From Methylomonas fluvii (GTDB taxonomy: Bacteria > Pseudomonadota > Gammaproteobacteria > Methylococcales > Methylomonadaceae), in NCBI RefSeq assembly GCF_014850975.1, contig NZ_JACXST010000003.1, positions 558,001 through 622,000 on the forward strand: 64,000 nucleotides of DNA, given 5' to 3'. The notes beneath the pieces are model-generated. The model made no database searches. It was not told where the DNA came from and saw only the letters and a list, made by a program, of their open reading frames with translations. A program made the translations under genes and the position numbers. Shown here one piece after another: positions 33,117-43,380 of this stretch. Each line of letters begins with the position of its first letter. Within the stretch, counting starts at the first letter, position 1.

Positions 33117-34987
33117 TGGTCCGACTCCCTCAGGCGCGGCGGCGCGCAAAACTCTCCGCAAACCGGTTCGTCGGGATTTTCCGGTTTGGGCACCGGCTTG
33201 GCTTGCATGGCGATGTCCGGCGCGTAGCGATGGTATTTGTCGGTGGGATCGTATTCTTGGTGGCTGTCGTTGCCTTGGTTCAGCACATAGGGCGTAATCA
33301 ACAACACCATTTCCGATTTACTGTCGGCGTCGGTAGTTTGTCTAAACACCTGACCGAGCACCGGGATGTCGGCCAGATAAGGCACTTTGCGGCGGTTGCG
33401 GGAAAAGCTGTCACGAATCAAGCCGCCCACTGCTACGGTATAACCGTGCCGGGCGAAAATTTCACCTTCCATACGGGCGGTGGTAATGGTGTCCACCGGT
33501 AAATCCACCACTTCACCGCTGGTGTTATTGGTCACTGGAATGGAGGCCGCGCCTTCGTTGAGCGTGGAGTTTTCCTGCCTGAGCTGGATGTGGATGGTAC
33601 CGTCGGCGTTGATATGCGGCGTCACTTCCAGGGTGGTGCCGATTTCTTCTAGCTCGGTTTCCGGGGTGGTGATAGTGCGGGTGGTATTCAGGTTATCGAT
33701 ATTATCGATGGAATAGCCACGCACCATGATGCGTTCCTCGCCAACGAACAGGTTAGCCGGGCGATGATTGGACGCCACCAGCATGGGATTGGAAACCACG
33801 TTGACGCGGTTATTTTTTTCCAGAAATTCGATATTGGCTTTGATTTTGTCGCTGAGAAATTCGTAAACAAAGCTGCCGCCGCCGGTCATGGCCGCTGCGC
33901 CGCCCATGATCAAAGGATTGAGGCTATCGCCTTGAATCTTGGTATTTTTGATTTCGAAGTTGAACAAAGAGCTAAAGTCTTCACCAACCTTGACGTCGAT
34001 AATCTTCATTTCCAGCATCACCTGATTTTGCGGCTTGTCGAGTTGATCGACCAGGCTGGAAATGGATTTAAGAATGGCGTTGTCGCTGGTCTTGACGATC
34101 AATTGATTGTGTTCAGCGTTGATGGTGACGTATATCACTTTGTTGATACCGGACACCTCGGACAGTTCGCCGGGATCGACACGTTTGCCGTCGGCGCCGA
34201 GTTCCGCGAGTTGTTCGACGCTTAAATCCTTGGGTACTTCTTCGCGGAAACCTTGTTGCAAGTTACCATAGCGACCGCCGGCCGCGCCTTGATTGCCCAT
34301 GCCGCCGGAAAAACGATTGTTACGTCCGCCGTACATATTGCCGCTGCTGCCACCGCCAAAACCACCTTGAAACCCACCACCGAAACCGCCGCCCATGCCG
34401 CCGCCAAAACTACCCATACCGCCACCGAAGCCGGTATTGCCCATGCCGCGGTTATTGCCGAAGCCGCCGCTACGGCCGTTACCACCACGCCCGTTCATAC
34501 CACCCATGCCGCTCAACATCATCGCGTTGCCATAAGACACTCGTACCCGATTGCCATACAGGCTTTCGATAGCCATAGCCACCGCCATAACATTGGGGTT
34601 GCGCAATTGAAACACGCGCACATCGTCGTCTTGGCCCATCACCAGATCTTTGCTGTACTCTTCCTTGGTCATCAGTCTAAAGGTACCGGCATCGCCATTA
34701 TCCTGGCGATACCAAAGATCGCTGATGCGGCAAATGGTGCGAATGGCGTCTTCCAAGCTGACTTTTTTTAAAAAAATAGTGACGTTCTTTTTGCCCGCTT
34801 CCGGCGTGGCAACGATGTTGACGCTGGCGTCTTCCGACAGTACGCGGATGATGTCGGAGACCTGGGAGTTTTTGAATTCCAGTTCCTGAATTTCGAAAGA
34901 CTTGGCGGCAGCGCGCAGGGTAAAGCCTGCCGACAACAGCATGAGCATGCACAACACCTTGACGCGCCTTAGTTTTACGATTTTCAA
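33113..34987 (-). CDS. MshL/GspD-type outer-membrane secretin
   Basis: A 624-aa secretin. Signal peptide residues 1-28 (cut near RAAA). The N-terminal STN-like and N-domains cover about 30-150 (FEIQELEFKNSQVSDIIRVL). A Gly-rich, Met/Asn/Phe-containing stretch covers about 158-240. The secretin core spans about 335-590 with VPYLADIPVLGQVFR and VLLITPYVL. It forms the outer-membrane ring for pilus or substrate exit. It is first gene of the leftward group with the Sel1 lipoprotein and the 79-aa gene. Closest in layout to MshL. Confidence 0.9.
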   Translation of the reverse strand: MKIVKLRRVKVLCMLMLLSAGFTLRAAAKSFEIQELEFKNSQVSDIIRVLSEDASVNIVATPEAGKKNVTIFLKKVSLEDAIRTICRISDLWYRQDNGDAGTFRLMTKEEYSKDLVMGQDDDVRVFQLRNPNVMAVAMAIESLYGNRVRVSYGNAMMLSGMGGMNGRGGNGRSGGFGNNRGMGNTGFGGGMGSFGGGMGGGFGGGFQGGFGGGSSGNMYGGRNNRFSGGMGNQGAAGGRYGNLQQGFREEVPKDLSVEQLAELGADGKRVDPGELSEVSGINKVIYVTINAEHNQLIVKTSDNAILKSISSLVDQLDKPQNQVMLEMKIIDVKVGEDFSSLFNFEIKNTKIQGDSLNPLIMGGAAAMTGGGSFVYEFLSDKIKANIEFLEKNNRVNVVSNPMLVASNHRPANLFVGEERIMVRGYSIDNIDNLNTTRTITTPETELEEIGTTLEVTPHINADGTIHIQLRQENSTLNEGAASIPVTNNTSGEVVDLPVDTITTARMEGEIFARHGYTVAVGGLIRDSFSRNRRKVPYLADIPVLGQVFRQTTDADSKSEMVLLITPYVLNQGNDSHQEYDPTDKYHRYAPDIAMQAKPVPKPENPDEPVCGEFCAPPRLRESDQ

Positions 34988-35100
34988 TTACAGCCTCAGT
35001 AACTTGATAATTCATGTTTTGCACTTATCGAAAATCTTGGCGGGCGCGGAGGCTTAATTCCCAAGACGATTGCCGTTTGCGTATCAGTAGGCTGTTTAAA

Positions 35101-35291
35101 ATTTGAATATAAAGATGCTTCCGCCATGTTGGAAAAACCGTTGTTCAAGCTGTCCTTAGCCGAGCCCAAACCGCATGGATAAGTCGAAGCGCGCCCTCCA
35201 TGGCTCTGGGCTACCCGCTCTTGTGCCCTGTGGGTATCCTTGCGGGAACGACGGTTTCTTGGGTCTGACAGAAGCATCTTTATATTCAAAT
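35101..35291. repeat. 191-bp unit with 21-bp perfect terminal inverted repeats
   Basis: Left arm 35101-35121 starts ATTTGAATATAAAG. The right arm 35271-35291 is its exact reverse complement (GAAGCATCTTTATATTCAAA plus T). The 149 bp between them contain no gene. The size and ends are MITE-like. Confidence 0.65.
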
Positions 35292-35512
35292 CGCCATAGC
35301 ACAAAATGGCGCGCATTGTATGTTGGTGAATTCCCAGTTGTCGTTAGGAGTAAATCCCGAAATGTTTGCCAATAATTCCGGGCGTTAAGATTTTGGGCGG
35401 AATAATTTGCCGAAGCACTTAAGAACATCAAGCACCTGGTTTTTTGGGTTTAAGGATTTAGTGGGAAATAAGGTCAGGCAATTCTGAATGCACCGAATTG
35501 CGAAGTTACTCG

Positions 35513-35560
35513 CCCCTCTTTAGAAAAAGAGGGGCTGGGGGAGATTTTTTAAATAGATCC
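35513..35560 (+). repeat. hairpin repeat family S, copy 3
   Basis: CCCCTCTTT-AGAA-AAAGAGGGG followed by CTGGGGGAGATTTTTT and AATAGATCC. It lies directly downstream of ilvA (which ends at 35594 on the minus strand) and could serve as its terminator. Confidence 0.75.
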
Positions 35561-35593
35561 TAAGATTGGGAAGCTAAACGGGAGTGGAAAAGC

Positions 35594-37123
35594 TTAGCAG
35601 CCGATGTCAGCAGATTCGCTACCGCCCACAAACAGGCGATAGGCTGGATTACCGGTCTCATCCCGATAGGCAAGTCCTAAAACCGACAAGCATTGTTCAA
35701 AACGCCGGCGCTGCTCACCGTCGATCTGCAAGCCAATCAATACCTTACCGAAGGCGGCGCCATGATTGCGGTAATGAAACAGGCTGATATTCCACTGGCT
35801 ACCCAGCGACAGCAAAAACTTCAGCAGCGCGCCGGGACGCTCGGGAAACTGGATGCTGTAGACGCTCTCTTTCAACTCGAATGGCGCATGCCCACCGACC
35901 ATATAGCGGATATGATCTTTTGCCAGTTCGTTGCCGGTCATATCGGTAACCGGAAAACCGTCTACGGCTAGTTGCTCGATCAGATGCTGGCGGTCGTTTT
36001 CCGCGCCGCTGCTGCTGATACCGACAAACACTTGGGCCATGCGCGCATCGAAGTAGCGGTAATTGAATTCGGTGATGCTGCGCTTACCTATCATCTTGCA
36101 AAACCGTAAAAAGCTGCCCGGTATTTCCACCGCCAGCAGAATTTCCCGATGCTCGCCTACCAGCGTGCGCTCCGCCACATAGCGCAAGCGGTCGAAATTG
36201 ATATTGGCACCGCTATCGATGGCGATGAGGGTGTGTTGCTGTAGCTGCTGTTGTTCGGCGTATTTTTTCAATCCCGCCACCGCCAAAGCGCCAGCCGACT
36301 CGGCGACTGAGCGGGTATCGTCGAAAATGTCTTTGATCGCCGCGCAAATCTCGTCGGTACTGACGGTGATCACCTGATCGACGTACTCACGGGCGATGCG
36401 AAACGGTTCCTCGCCAATCTGCTTGACCGCCACGCCGTCGGCAAACAAACCGACTTGTTCCAATATTACGCGCTGACCGGCTTTTAAAGCTTGATTCAAG
36501 CAATCAGCGTCGTCCGGCTCCACCGCAATGACTTTAATATCCGGGCGCACGAATTTAACGTAAGCGGCGATGCCGGCCACCAACCCACCACCGCCAACCG
36601 GCACGAATATCGCGTGAATATCACCGTTGTGTTGGCGCAAAATTTCCATCCCCACCGTACCCTGCCCGGCGATCACTTCTGGATCGTCGTAAGGGTGAAT
36701 AAACGTCATGCCTTTTTCCGCGACCAATTCCATCGCATGCGCGTAAGCGTCATCATAGGAATCGCCGTGCAGCACGATTTTCGCGCCGCGCGCCTTCACC
36801 GATTTGATCTTAATTTCCGGGGTGGTTTTCGGCATCACAATCAGGGCTTTAATGCCCAGCTTTTTGGCCGCCAAAGCGACACCTTGGGCGTGATTGCCGG
36901 CCGACGCGGCGATGACACCGTGCGCAGTTTGTTCGAGCGGCAGAGAGGCGATTTTGTTATAGGCGCCGCGCAATTTAAACGAGAACACCGGCTGCAAATC
37001 TTCACGTTTCAGATAAACCTTGTTGCTGATTTTTTCCGACAGCGTAGCGGCAAAATCCAATGGAGTTTCTTCGGCAACGTCGTAGACTTTTGCCCGCAAT
37101 ATCTTTTCTATGTATTTTTGCAT
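35594..37123 (-). CDS. ilvA: threonine ammonia-lyase, biosynthetic
   Basis: A 509-aa PLP enzyme that converts threonine to 2-oxobutanoate, the first step of isoleucine synthesis. The PLP Lys is in FSFKLRGAYNK (near 58). SAGNHAQGVA and the phosphate-binding PVGGGGLVAG loop follow. Two ACT-like regulatory domains fill about 330-509, as in the isoleucine-inhibited long form (E. coli 514 aa). Start MQKYIEK (37123) has GAGGA 6 nt upstream. Divergent from rpiA. Confidence 0.94.
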   Translation of the reverse strand: MQKYIEKILRAKVYDVAEETPLDFAATLSEKISNKVYLKREDLQPVFSFKLRGAYNKIASLPLEQTAHGVIAASAGNHAQGVALAAKKLGIKALIVMPKTTPEIKIKSVKARGAKIVLHGDSYDDAYAHAMELVAEKGMTFIHPYDDPEVIAGQGTVGMEILRQHNGDIHAIFVPVGGGGLVAGIAAYVKFVRPDIKVIAVEPDDADCLNQALKAGQRVILEQVGLFADGVAVKQIGEEPFRIAREYVDQVITVSTDEICAAIKDIFDDTRSVAESAGALAVAGLKKYAEQQQLQQHTLIAIDSGANINFDRLRYVAERTLVGEHREILLAVEIPGSFLRFCKMIGKRSITEFNYRYFDARMAQVFVGISSSGAENDRQHLIEQLAVDGFPVTDMTGNELAKDHIRYMVGGHAPFELKESVYSIQFPERPGALLKFLLSLGSQWNISLFHYRNHGAAFGKVLIGLQIDGEQRRRFEQCLSVLGLAYRDETGNPAYRLFVGGSESADIGC

Positions 37124-37313
37124 TATTGTCCTCGGCAACCGCTGGCGCACTTGCCGTCCATGCTTGGGTTCTGGGGCTGTTTAGGCGAGGCTGCCTGGAG
37201 CCGGTTCGGCGTAAAAACTGCTGAGAGATCAGCGTCAATCGGTTATTATCCCATACAATGACGGGTTAAACGCCGTGTCAGATTTATAAGAGTAATCCAT
37301 CAGGACCATCACC

Positions 37314-37991
37314 ATGACTCAAGACGAATTAAAAAAACAAGTCGCTCAGGCTGCCCTGCACTATTTGAAAAACGTACCCATCATCGGCATGGGTACCGGC
37401 TCTACCGTTACCCATTTGATTAATCTGCTGGCCGACTGCGATTTCAAAAGAGACATCGAAGGCGCGGTATCCAGCTCGGCGAAAACCACCGAACATTTGC
37501 AATCCATCGGTATTCGCGTCATCGACCTGAACCAATCCGGCGATCTGGACATTTACGTAGACGGCGCGGATGAAGTCACCCCGCATAAAAAAATGCTGAA
37601 AGGCGGCGGCGGCGCGTTGACCCGCGAGAAAATCATTGCCGGCGCCAGCAAAAAATTTGTTTGCATCGTCGACGAAAGCAAATGCGTGGACGTGATGGGC
37701 AAATTTCCGTTGCCGGTTGAAGTATTGCCTTTGTCGCGCAGCTTCGTGGCTCGCCAATTGGCTAAATTGGGCGGCCAACCCGAATTGCGCATGAACAAAG
37801 ATACTGGCGCCAGCTACATCACCGACAACGGTTGCGAGATTCTGGATGTGCATAATTTAAGTATCCTGGACCCTATCGAGTTGGAAAAAACCATCAACAA
37901 TATCCCCGGCGTGATCACCAACGGTCTGTTTGCGATCCGCGACGCGGATGTGGTGTTGGTGGGTAAAGGCAGCGAAGTGATTACTTACTAA
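37314..37991 (+). CDS. rpiA: ribose-5-phosphate isomerase A
   Basis: A 225-aa enzyme that interconverts ribose 5-phosphate and ribulose 5-phosphate in the pentose and, in methylotrophs, ribulose monophosphate regeneration pathways. Motifs: [23 protein letters not shown] and [12 protein letters not shown] (catalytic Glu and Lys region). Full length for the family (E. coli 219). A good terminator follows (38046-38087). Confidence 0.95.
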   Translation: MTQDELKKQVAQAALHYLKNVPIIGMGTGSTVTHLINLLADCDFKRDIEGAVSSSAKTTEHLQSIGIRVIDLNQSGDLDIYVDGADEVTPHKKMLKGGGGALTREKIIAGASKKFVCIVDESKCVDVMGKFPLPVEVLPLSRSFVARQLAKLGGQPELRMNKDTGASYITDNGCEILDVHNLSILDPIELEKTINNIPGVITNGLFAIRDADVVLVGKGSEVITY

Positions 37992-38045
37992 ACCGCATCA
38001 CCCGCTATTGCGACAGGTTGTCCGGCGCGACGACCTCAGTCGCCG

Positions 38046-38087
38046 AAAAGCCGGCAGCGCCCTACACGTAAAGCCTTGCCGGCTTTT
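38046..38087 (+). terminator. rpiA terminator
   Basis: AAAAGCCGGCA (38046-38056) pairs with TGCCGGCTTTT (38077-38087); the T-run is part of the stem end. Confidence 0.8.
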
Positions 38088-38199
38088 CCCCATTAAATTT
38101 CTGGCTGCCCCAGCCTTAGAACTCTACAATATCCGCCTATCGCAGCCGCCGGCTGCTCTGCTTTATTGCCACACTTCTCAGAGTATTTTAGGAACTACC

Positions 38200-39873
38200 A
38201 TGTCTGACATTGAAATTGCCCAACAGGCAAGCATGCGCCCGATTATCGATTTGGCCGGCGAAAAATTCGGCATCCCCGCCGCACATCTGGACCCTTACGG
38301 TCATTACAAAGCCAAGATTTCCCTGGAATATGTCAACAGTCTGACCGATAAAACCGACGGCAAACTGATTTTAGTCACGGCCATTAGCCCTACCCCGGCC
38401 GGCGAAGGCAAAACCACCACCACGGTCGGTTTGGGCGATGCCTTGAACCGCTTGGGTAAGAAAACCATTATCTGCCTACGCGAACCTTCGCTGGGCCCCT
38501 GCTTCGGTGTCAAAGGCGGCGCGGCCGGCGGCGGTTATGCGCAAGTGGTGCCGATGGAAGACATCAATCTGCATTTCACAGGCGACTTTCACGCCATCGG
38601 CGTTGCGCACAATTTATTGTCTGCGTTGATCGACAACCACATCAACCACGGCAACAAACTGGACATCGACCCGCGCCGCATCCAATGGAAACGCGTGATC
38701 GATATGAACGACCGGGCGTTGCGCAAAATCACCATCGGCCAGGGCGGCCCGGCCAACGGCTATTTGCGCGAAGACGGTTTCGACATCGTCGTCGCCTCGG
38801 AAGTGATGGCGATTCTGTGTCTGGCGACTAGCCGCGCTGATTTGAAGGAGCGCTTGGGCCGTATCGTCATCGGTTACAAATCCGATAAAGTCACGCCGGT
38901 TTACGCCAGCGATCTGAAAGCTCACGGCGCGATGGCGGCGATCTTAAAAGATGCGATCAAACCTAACCTGGTACAAACCCTGGAAAACAATCTGGCTATT
39001 ATCCATGGTGGGCCGTTTGCCAACATTGCCCACGGCTGCAACACCGTCACCGCCACCAAAACCGCGTTGAAGCTGGCCGATTATGCGGTGACCGAAGCCG
39101 GCTTTGGCGCCGACTTGGGCGCGGAAAAATTTCTGGACATCAAATGCCGCATGTCCGGCTTAAAGCCCTCGGCGGTGGTATTGGTCGCCACAGTACGCGC
39201 GTTGAAATTCCACGGTGGCGTAGCCAAAGACGATTTGAACCAGGAAAACCTGGCAGCACTGGAACAAGGGTTTGCCAATCTGGAACGTCACCTGCATAAC
39301 ATCACACAGCATTACGGTCTGCCCTGCGTGGTCAGCATCAATCACTTTACCTTCGACACCGATGCCGAAATCGCCTTGTTGCAGCAAAAATGCGAAGCCT
39401 TGGGCGTGAAATGCGTGGTCGCCAAGCATTGGGCGCACGGTGGGGCCGGTGCCGAACAATTGGCTCAGGAAATTCTGAACATCGTCGATCATCGAGAACC
39501 AGGCTTTAGCTACGTTTACGACAGCGAACTGCCGCTATGGAATAAAATCGAAGCCATCGCCACCAAGCTTTACGGCGCGGCAAAAATCAGCGCCAGCCCG
39601 AAAATTCGCGCCGAGCTGAAGGCGCTGCAAGCCAACTATGGCCATTTCCCGGTCTGCATGGCCAAAACCCAAATGTCGTTTTCCACCAACCCCAACGCCA
39701 AGGGCGCACCGTCCGACCATGTCGTGGAAATCAATGAAGTACGCCTGGCCAACGGCGCCGGCTTTATTGTGGCGATTGCCGGCGACATGATGACGATGCC
39801 GGGCTTACCGAAAGTACCGGCGGCAGAGCGTATCGATATTAGCGACGACGGCGTGATCAGCGGTTTGTTCTAA
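38200..39873 (+). CDS. fhs: formate-tetrahydrofolate ligase
   Basis: A 557-aa enzyme making 10-formyl-THF from formate, THF and ATP, feeding C1 units to purine and serine synthesis. The P-loop is [18 protein letters not shown] (near 65). Further signatures are [20 protein letters not shown] and FANIAHGCN. Length matches the family (about 556). Start MSDIEI (38200) has a TAGGA ribosome site; the longer open frame from 38008 would cross the rpiA terminator and is rejected. In C1-using bacteria this gene links formate to assimilation. Confidence 0.96.
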   Translation: MSDIEIAQQASMRPIIDLAGEKFGIPAAHLDPYGHYKAKISLEYVNSLTDKTDGKLILVTAISPTPAGEGKTTTTVGLGDALNRLGKKTIICLREPSLGPCFGVKGGAAGGGYAQVVPMEDINLHFTGDFHAIGVAHNLLSALIDNHINHGNKLDIDPRRIQWKRVIDMNDRALRKITIGQGGPANGYLREDGFDIVVASEVMAILCLATSRADLKERLGRIVIGYKSDKVTPVYASDLKAHGAMAAILKDAIKPNLVQTLENNLAIIHGGPFANIAHGCNTVTATKTALKLADYAVTEAGFGADLGAEKFLDIKCRMSGLKPSAVVLVATVRALKFHGGVAKDDLNQENLAALEQGFANLERHLHNITQHYGLPCVVSINHFTFDTDAEIALLQQKCEALGVKCVVAKHWAHGGAGAEQLAQEILNIVDHREPGFSYVYDSELPLWNKIEAIATKLYGAAKISASPKIRAELKALQANYGHFPVCMAKTQMSFSTNPNAKGAPSDHVVEINEVRLANGAGFIVAIAGDMMTMPGLPKVPAAERIDISDDGVISGLF

Positions 39874-39890
39874 ATATCGGTAGACAAATT

Positions 39891-39928
39891 GGGTCGATTG
39901 TTCGAGTTTTTTCCAATACAATCGGCCC
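39891..39928 (+). terminator. probable fhs terminator
   Basis: GGGTCGATTGT (39891-39901) pairs with ACAATCGGCCC (39918-39928) with one T-G pair, then GTTTCCC. Moderate. Confidence 0.5.
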
Positions 39929-40007
39929 GTTTCCCTCAACCTTACATGTAGCAGGTATAAGCACCCTGGACTATGCTTGAGCATATGAATAGTCGCCGGG
40001 AATCGAC

Positions 40008-41882
40008 ATGCTTGACCTGAAAACCGTTAAATTCAGCCACAAAATAGCGGCCCTATCGCTGATACCCTTAGCAGGCTTACTGCTAATGGCCTCCTTCGTG
40101 GTCTACACCCATATTGCGGAGATGCAGTCAGCGGCAAAGATAATCTCTTTAGCCGACTTTTCCGTGTACGCCAGCGATCTGGTACATGAATTACAAAAAG
40201 AACGCGGCTTGTCAGTGGGGCATTTGGGTAGTGGTGGTCAGAAATTTAAACAAGAACTGGAGCAACAACGCCTAGCCACCGACGAAAAACTGAAACAACT
40301 GAATGCTTTTCTCAAAACTTTCGATACCAACGCCGCCACCAATCTGACGGCGGGTTTGGCGGCGGCAGACCGGCAAATCGACCAACTCGACGAGACTCGT
40401 CAGTCGGTCATCGCTTTAAGCGCCAGCGGCGAAGCCACCATCAATTACTATTCCAATCTAAATGCCGCCTATCTGGCCATCATCGCCCAATTGCCGCAGT
40501 TGAGCACCAATGTAGAAATCAATCACAAGCTGGATGCCTATGCCAATTTCCTGAAAGGCAAGGAACAAGCGGGCGTGGAGCGGGCAGTGTTGGCGAACAC
40601 TTTTGCCAAGGACGCTTTTGGGCCAGGCATGTATGAAAAACTGGTGACCCTGATCGCTTTTCAGAATACTTATCTGGATATTTTTGCCTCGGTCGCTCCC
40701 CAACCGTATCTGGATTTTTTACAACACACTCTGCGCGGCCAGTTTATTGACGAAACGGCGGCCATGCGCAGCAAAGCCCTCAGCCATGCCGATAAAGGCG
40801 GTTTTGCGGTGGACCCGGCCCACTGGTTTGCGATGCAAACCGGCAAGATCAATCTATTGAAAGAAGTGGAAAACTATATTGCCAAAGACACCATAGACTC
40901 GTCCAAGGCGATAGAAAACAGCGCCAGTCGCCGCTTGTTGTTCAACGGTGTGTTTATTGTTGTGGTAGCGGGTTTGTCTTTTTCGCTATTTTGGATACTG
41001 CGCAAGGACATAGCCGCTCAGTTGGGCGGAGAACCGTTGCAGGTCAATAATCTAGCGGTCAATATCGCTGCCGGGAAACTGGAACGGCGGGGCATGCCGC
41101 AAGCGGAGCAACATGTCGGCATTTTTGCCGCCATGCTGACCATGCAAAAACGTCTGGCCGATGTGATTGGCACTATCGGCAGTTGTTCGGCGCAAATTGC
41201 CCAAGCCTCTAATGAAGTCAATAATGCGGCGCAAACCCTCAGTCAAAGCAGTTGCGAACAAGCGGCAAGTATTGAACAAACCAGTGCCGCACTGGAACAA
41301 TTGACCAGTTCAGTGGAGCACAATCACGAGAATGCGCAGACCACGGAAAAAATTGCACTTACCGCCGCCGAATCGGCGCAAAGCGGCGAACAGGCGATCA
41401 GAGACACCGTGGAGGCGATGAACAAAATCGCCGAGAAAATCGGTTTAATTGAGGCGATTGCCTACCAAACCAATTTACTGTCATTAAATGCTTCTATTGT
41501 CGCCGCCAAAGCGGGCGAACACGGCGCCGGTTTCTCGGTAGTAGCAACCGAGGTGCGGAAGTTGGCAACCCGCAGCCAGGATACCGCCAACGAAATCGGC
41601 GAACTCGCTAATACCGGCCTGGACATCGCCCAAAACGCCGGCCGTATCTTCAGCCAAATGCTGCCCAGCATTCAAAAAACCGCTACGCTTGTACAGGAAA
41701 TAGCTACCGCATCCGACGAACAGGCAGCCGGTGTCCGGCAAATCAGTCAAGCGGTAGGACAATTGGATACGGCGATTCAGCACAACGCGGCAGCTTCCGA
41801 GCAATTGGCCGCCACTGCTGAAGAATTAAACGATCAAAGCCAAACGCTCATGCAGGAAGTTGGCTTTTTTAAGATGCGCTAA
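40008..41882 (+). CDS. methyl-accepting chemotaxis protein with NIT-type sensor
   Basis: A 624-aa receptor. Membrane helix 1 at about 13-33. The periplasmic region at about 40-300 begins [19 protein letters not shown] and resembles the nitrate/nitrite-sensing (NIT) domain. Membrane helix 2 at about 306-326, HAMP-like linker about 330-380, signalling coiled coil about 390-624. The hairpin tip reads [20 protein letters not shown]; the usual IEAA is IVAA, so a near-invariant Glu is replaced. NIT receptors respond to nitrate or nitrite; this is family knowledge, not shown here. A hemerythrin gene follows 24 bp on. Confidence 0.88.
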   Translation: MLDLKTVKFSHKIAALSLIPLAGLLLMASFVVYTHIAEMQSAAKIISLADFSVYASDLVHELQKERGLSVGHLGSGGQKFKQELEQQRLATDEKLKQLNAFLKTFDTNAATNLTAGLAAADRQIDQLDETRQSVIALSASGEATINYYSNLNAAYLAIIAQLPQLSTNVEINHKLDAYANFLKGKEQAGVERAVLANTFAKDAFGPGMYEKLVTLIAFQNTYLDIFASVAPQPYLDFLQHTLRGQFIDETAAMRSKALSHADKGGFAVDPAHWFAMQTGKINLLKEVENYIAKDTIDSSKAIENSASRRLLFNGVFIVVVAGLSFSLFWILRKDIAAQLGGEPLQVNNLAVNIAAGKLERRGMPQAEQHVGIFAAMLTMQKRLADVIGTIGSCSAQIAQASNEVNNAAQTLSQSSCEQAASIEQTSAALEQLTSSVEHNHENAQTTEKIALTAAESAQSGEQAIRDTVEAMNKIAEKIGLIEAIAYQTNLLSLNASIVAAKAGEHGAGFSVVATEVRKLATRSQDTANEIGELANTGLDIAQNAGRIFSQMLPSIQKTATLVQEIATASDEQAAGVRQISQAVGQLDTAIQHNAAASEQLAATAEELNDQSQTLMQEVGFFKMR

Positions 41883-41906
41883 CAGACAGAAGATGACGGA
41901 AATAAC

Positions 41907-42290
41907 ATGAACGAATTCGTTTGGGAAAATCAATATCTGCTCGGAAACGAAGCAGTTGACCAACAGCACAAAGAGATTTTCGATCTGGCAAACCAACTGG
42001 TGAAATCGAAAGATACGCAAGCGCTAGCCGAAAATATTATGTTGCTTTATCAACACGTTAGAGAACATTTTCAAGCTGAAGAAGCCTTTATGAAGCAGCA
42101 CGACTATCCGGAATATCAACATCATGTGCAGACGCATAATCTGATGCTGGAGAAACTGATCGCGTTTAGTCATGGAATCAATCAGCAAAAACTAGAGGAA
42201 ATAGAGGTGTCTGGCTTCATGCGAGATTGGATTACTCATATGGCAGAGGATGATGCCGCGATTAATACTTATTTAAAAACCCAGAAATAG
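41907..42290 (+). CDS. bacteriohemerythrin
   Basis: A 127-aa four-helix oxygen-binding protein with a di-iron site. Ligands visible: His in DQQHKEIF, His and Glu in HVREHFQAEEAFM, two His in YQHHVQTH, and His with Asp in WITHMAEDD. Single-domain hemerythrins store or deliver O2, and in methanotrophs they have been linked to oxygen supply for methane oxidation. Being 24 bp behind a chemoreceptor gene, it may be co-transcribed and tie O2 to taxis; that part is inferred. Confidence 0.93.
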   Translation: MNEFVWENQYLLGNEAVDQQHKEIFDLANQLVKSKDTQALAENIMLLYQHVREHFQAEEAFMKQHDYPEYQHHVQTHNLMLEKLIAFSHGINQQKLEEIEVSGFMRDWITHMAEDDAAINTYLKTQK

Positions 42291-42299
42291 CGGAAGAAT

Positions 42300-42404
42300 T
42301 AAGGAACCTCTGATTAATTCGTAACCTAGAATTAATTTTCCAATAAAATCAATTGCTTGAATATATATTTGTCATGAAAAACTGAATTAATCAGAGGTTC
42401 CTTA
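42300..42404. repeat. 105-bp MITE-like element
   Basis: Perfect 21-bp inverted repeats (TAAGGAACCTCTGATTAATT plus C at 42300-42320, reverse complement at 42384-42404) enclose 63 AT-rich bp. The ends GGAACCTCTGA resemble termini of IS5-type elements. TAA on the left and TTA on the right could be remnants of a short target duplication. The rest of the gap (42405-42603) shows no gene. Confidence 0.65.
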
Positions 42405-42603
42405 GGACAATTTACTAAGCGTTTAATTGAACAATAACTAGGTCTGAATACCAGCGAGTTTGTCCAATAAGAAGATAACTACACAATAGGCCACGCCACG
42501 GTGGGTGCCAAGCATAGGCAATTTATTCAATCTGGCGAAAAAATTGTTTAAGCCGAATCTAGCGCGGTGCGCAACTAAGAAATACTATCGTTAACTTACG
42601 GAA

Positions 42604-43380
42604 TTAAGCACTAGCTGGGGAAATAATCTGTTTGGAAACCCTCACCAAATCCTCCTCCGTATCTACCCCAGCCTCCGGCGTCTTATCAACAATTTTCACC
42701 AACACCCTCTCCCCGTGCCAAAGTATCCGAAGTTGCTCCAAAGACTCTACACTTTCCAGCGGTGACGCCGGCCAACTGCAATAGCGCTGCAGAAAGCCAA
42801 CGGTGTAGGCGTACATGCCTATGTGTCTTAGATGCGGCAGAGACGAAACAGCAGGATCATGTTGATCAGGGAAAGTTGAACGATTCCACGGAATCGCCGC
42901 CCGGCTGAAATACAGCGCATAGCCGTTTTTATCCAAAACCACCTTCACCGCATTGGGATTGAAAATTTCGTCCGCATCCAAAATCTTCGCCGCCAACGTG
43001 GCGATGCCAGCCTGATCTTGCCCAGCCAGCGCCAAGGCCGCATCTCGGATGTAAGCCGGTGGAATCAACGGTTCGTCGCCTTGCAGATTCACGACGATTT
43101 GCTCGTCGGCCCAACCCATGACCCGCGCTACCTCGGCGATGCGCTCGGTGCCGGATTGGTGGTTGGGATCGGTCATCACCGCTTGCAGGCCCAAGTCGCC
43201 GACCGCAGCGAAAATGCGTCGATCGTCAGTGGCAACCACCACTTGCTCGGCGTCGGCTTCCAGTGCGCGTTCGCACACATGCACGATCATCGGCTTGCCG
43301 GCAATGTCCAACAAGGGTTTGCCGGGCAAGCGGGTGGAGCCGTAGCGCGCCGGAATGACGACTTTAAAACCGGTGCTCAT
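42604..43380 (-). CDS. kdsB: 3-deoxy-manno-octulosonate cytidylyltransferase
   Basis: A 258-aa enzyme that activates Kdo as CMP-Kdo for lipopolysaccharide core synthesis. Motifs: [17 protein letters not shown] (nucleotide-binding), [11 protein letters not shown] and [19 protein letters not shown]. Length is standard (E. coli 248). Its ATG overlaps the trm112-like stop by 4 bp; last gene of the coupled operon exbB to kdsB. Confidence 0.95.
   Translation of the reverse strand: MSTGFKVVIPARYGSTRLPGKPLLDIAGKPMIVHVCERALEADAEQVVVATDDRRIFAAVGDLGLQAVMTDPNHQSGTERIAEVARVMGWADEQIVVNLQGDEPLIPPAYIRDAALALAGQDQAGIATLAAKILDADEIFNPNAVKVVLDKNGYALYFSRAAIPWNRSTFPDQHDPAVSSLPHLRHIGMYAYTVGFLQRYCSWPASPLESVESLEQLRILWHGERVLVKIVDKTPEAGVDTEEDLVRVSKQIISPASA

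Larger units (their letters stand above)
34988..35593. other. intergenic gap with inverted-repeat unit
   Basis: No gene is seen in 606 bp between the secretin and ilvA. A perfect 21-bp inverted repeat flanks 149 bp (35101-35121 with 35271-35291). A fragment of the dispersed repeat (35195-35262) lies inside it, and hairpin repeat S copy 3 lies at 35513-35560. The secretin promoter should be in 34988-35100. Confidence 0.6.

Noticed and set aside
36491-37261. 256-aa open frame antisense to ilvA
   Set aside because: His/Arg-rich translation of the reverse strand of a conserved enzyme; no start signal or domain.
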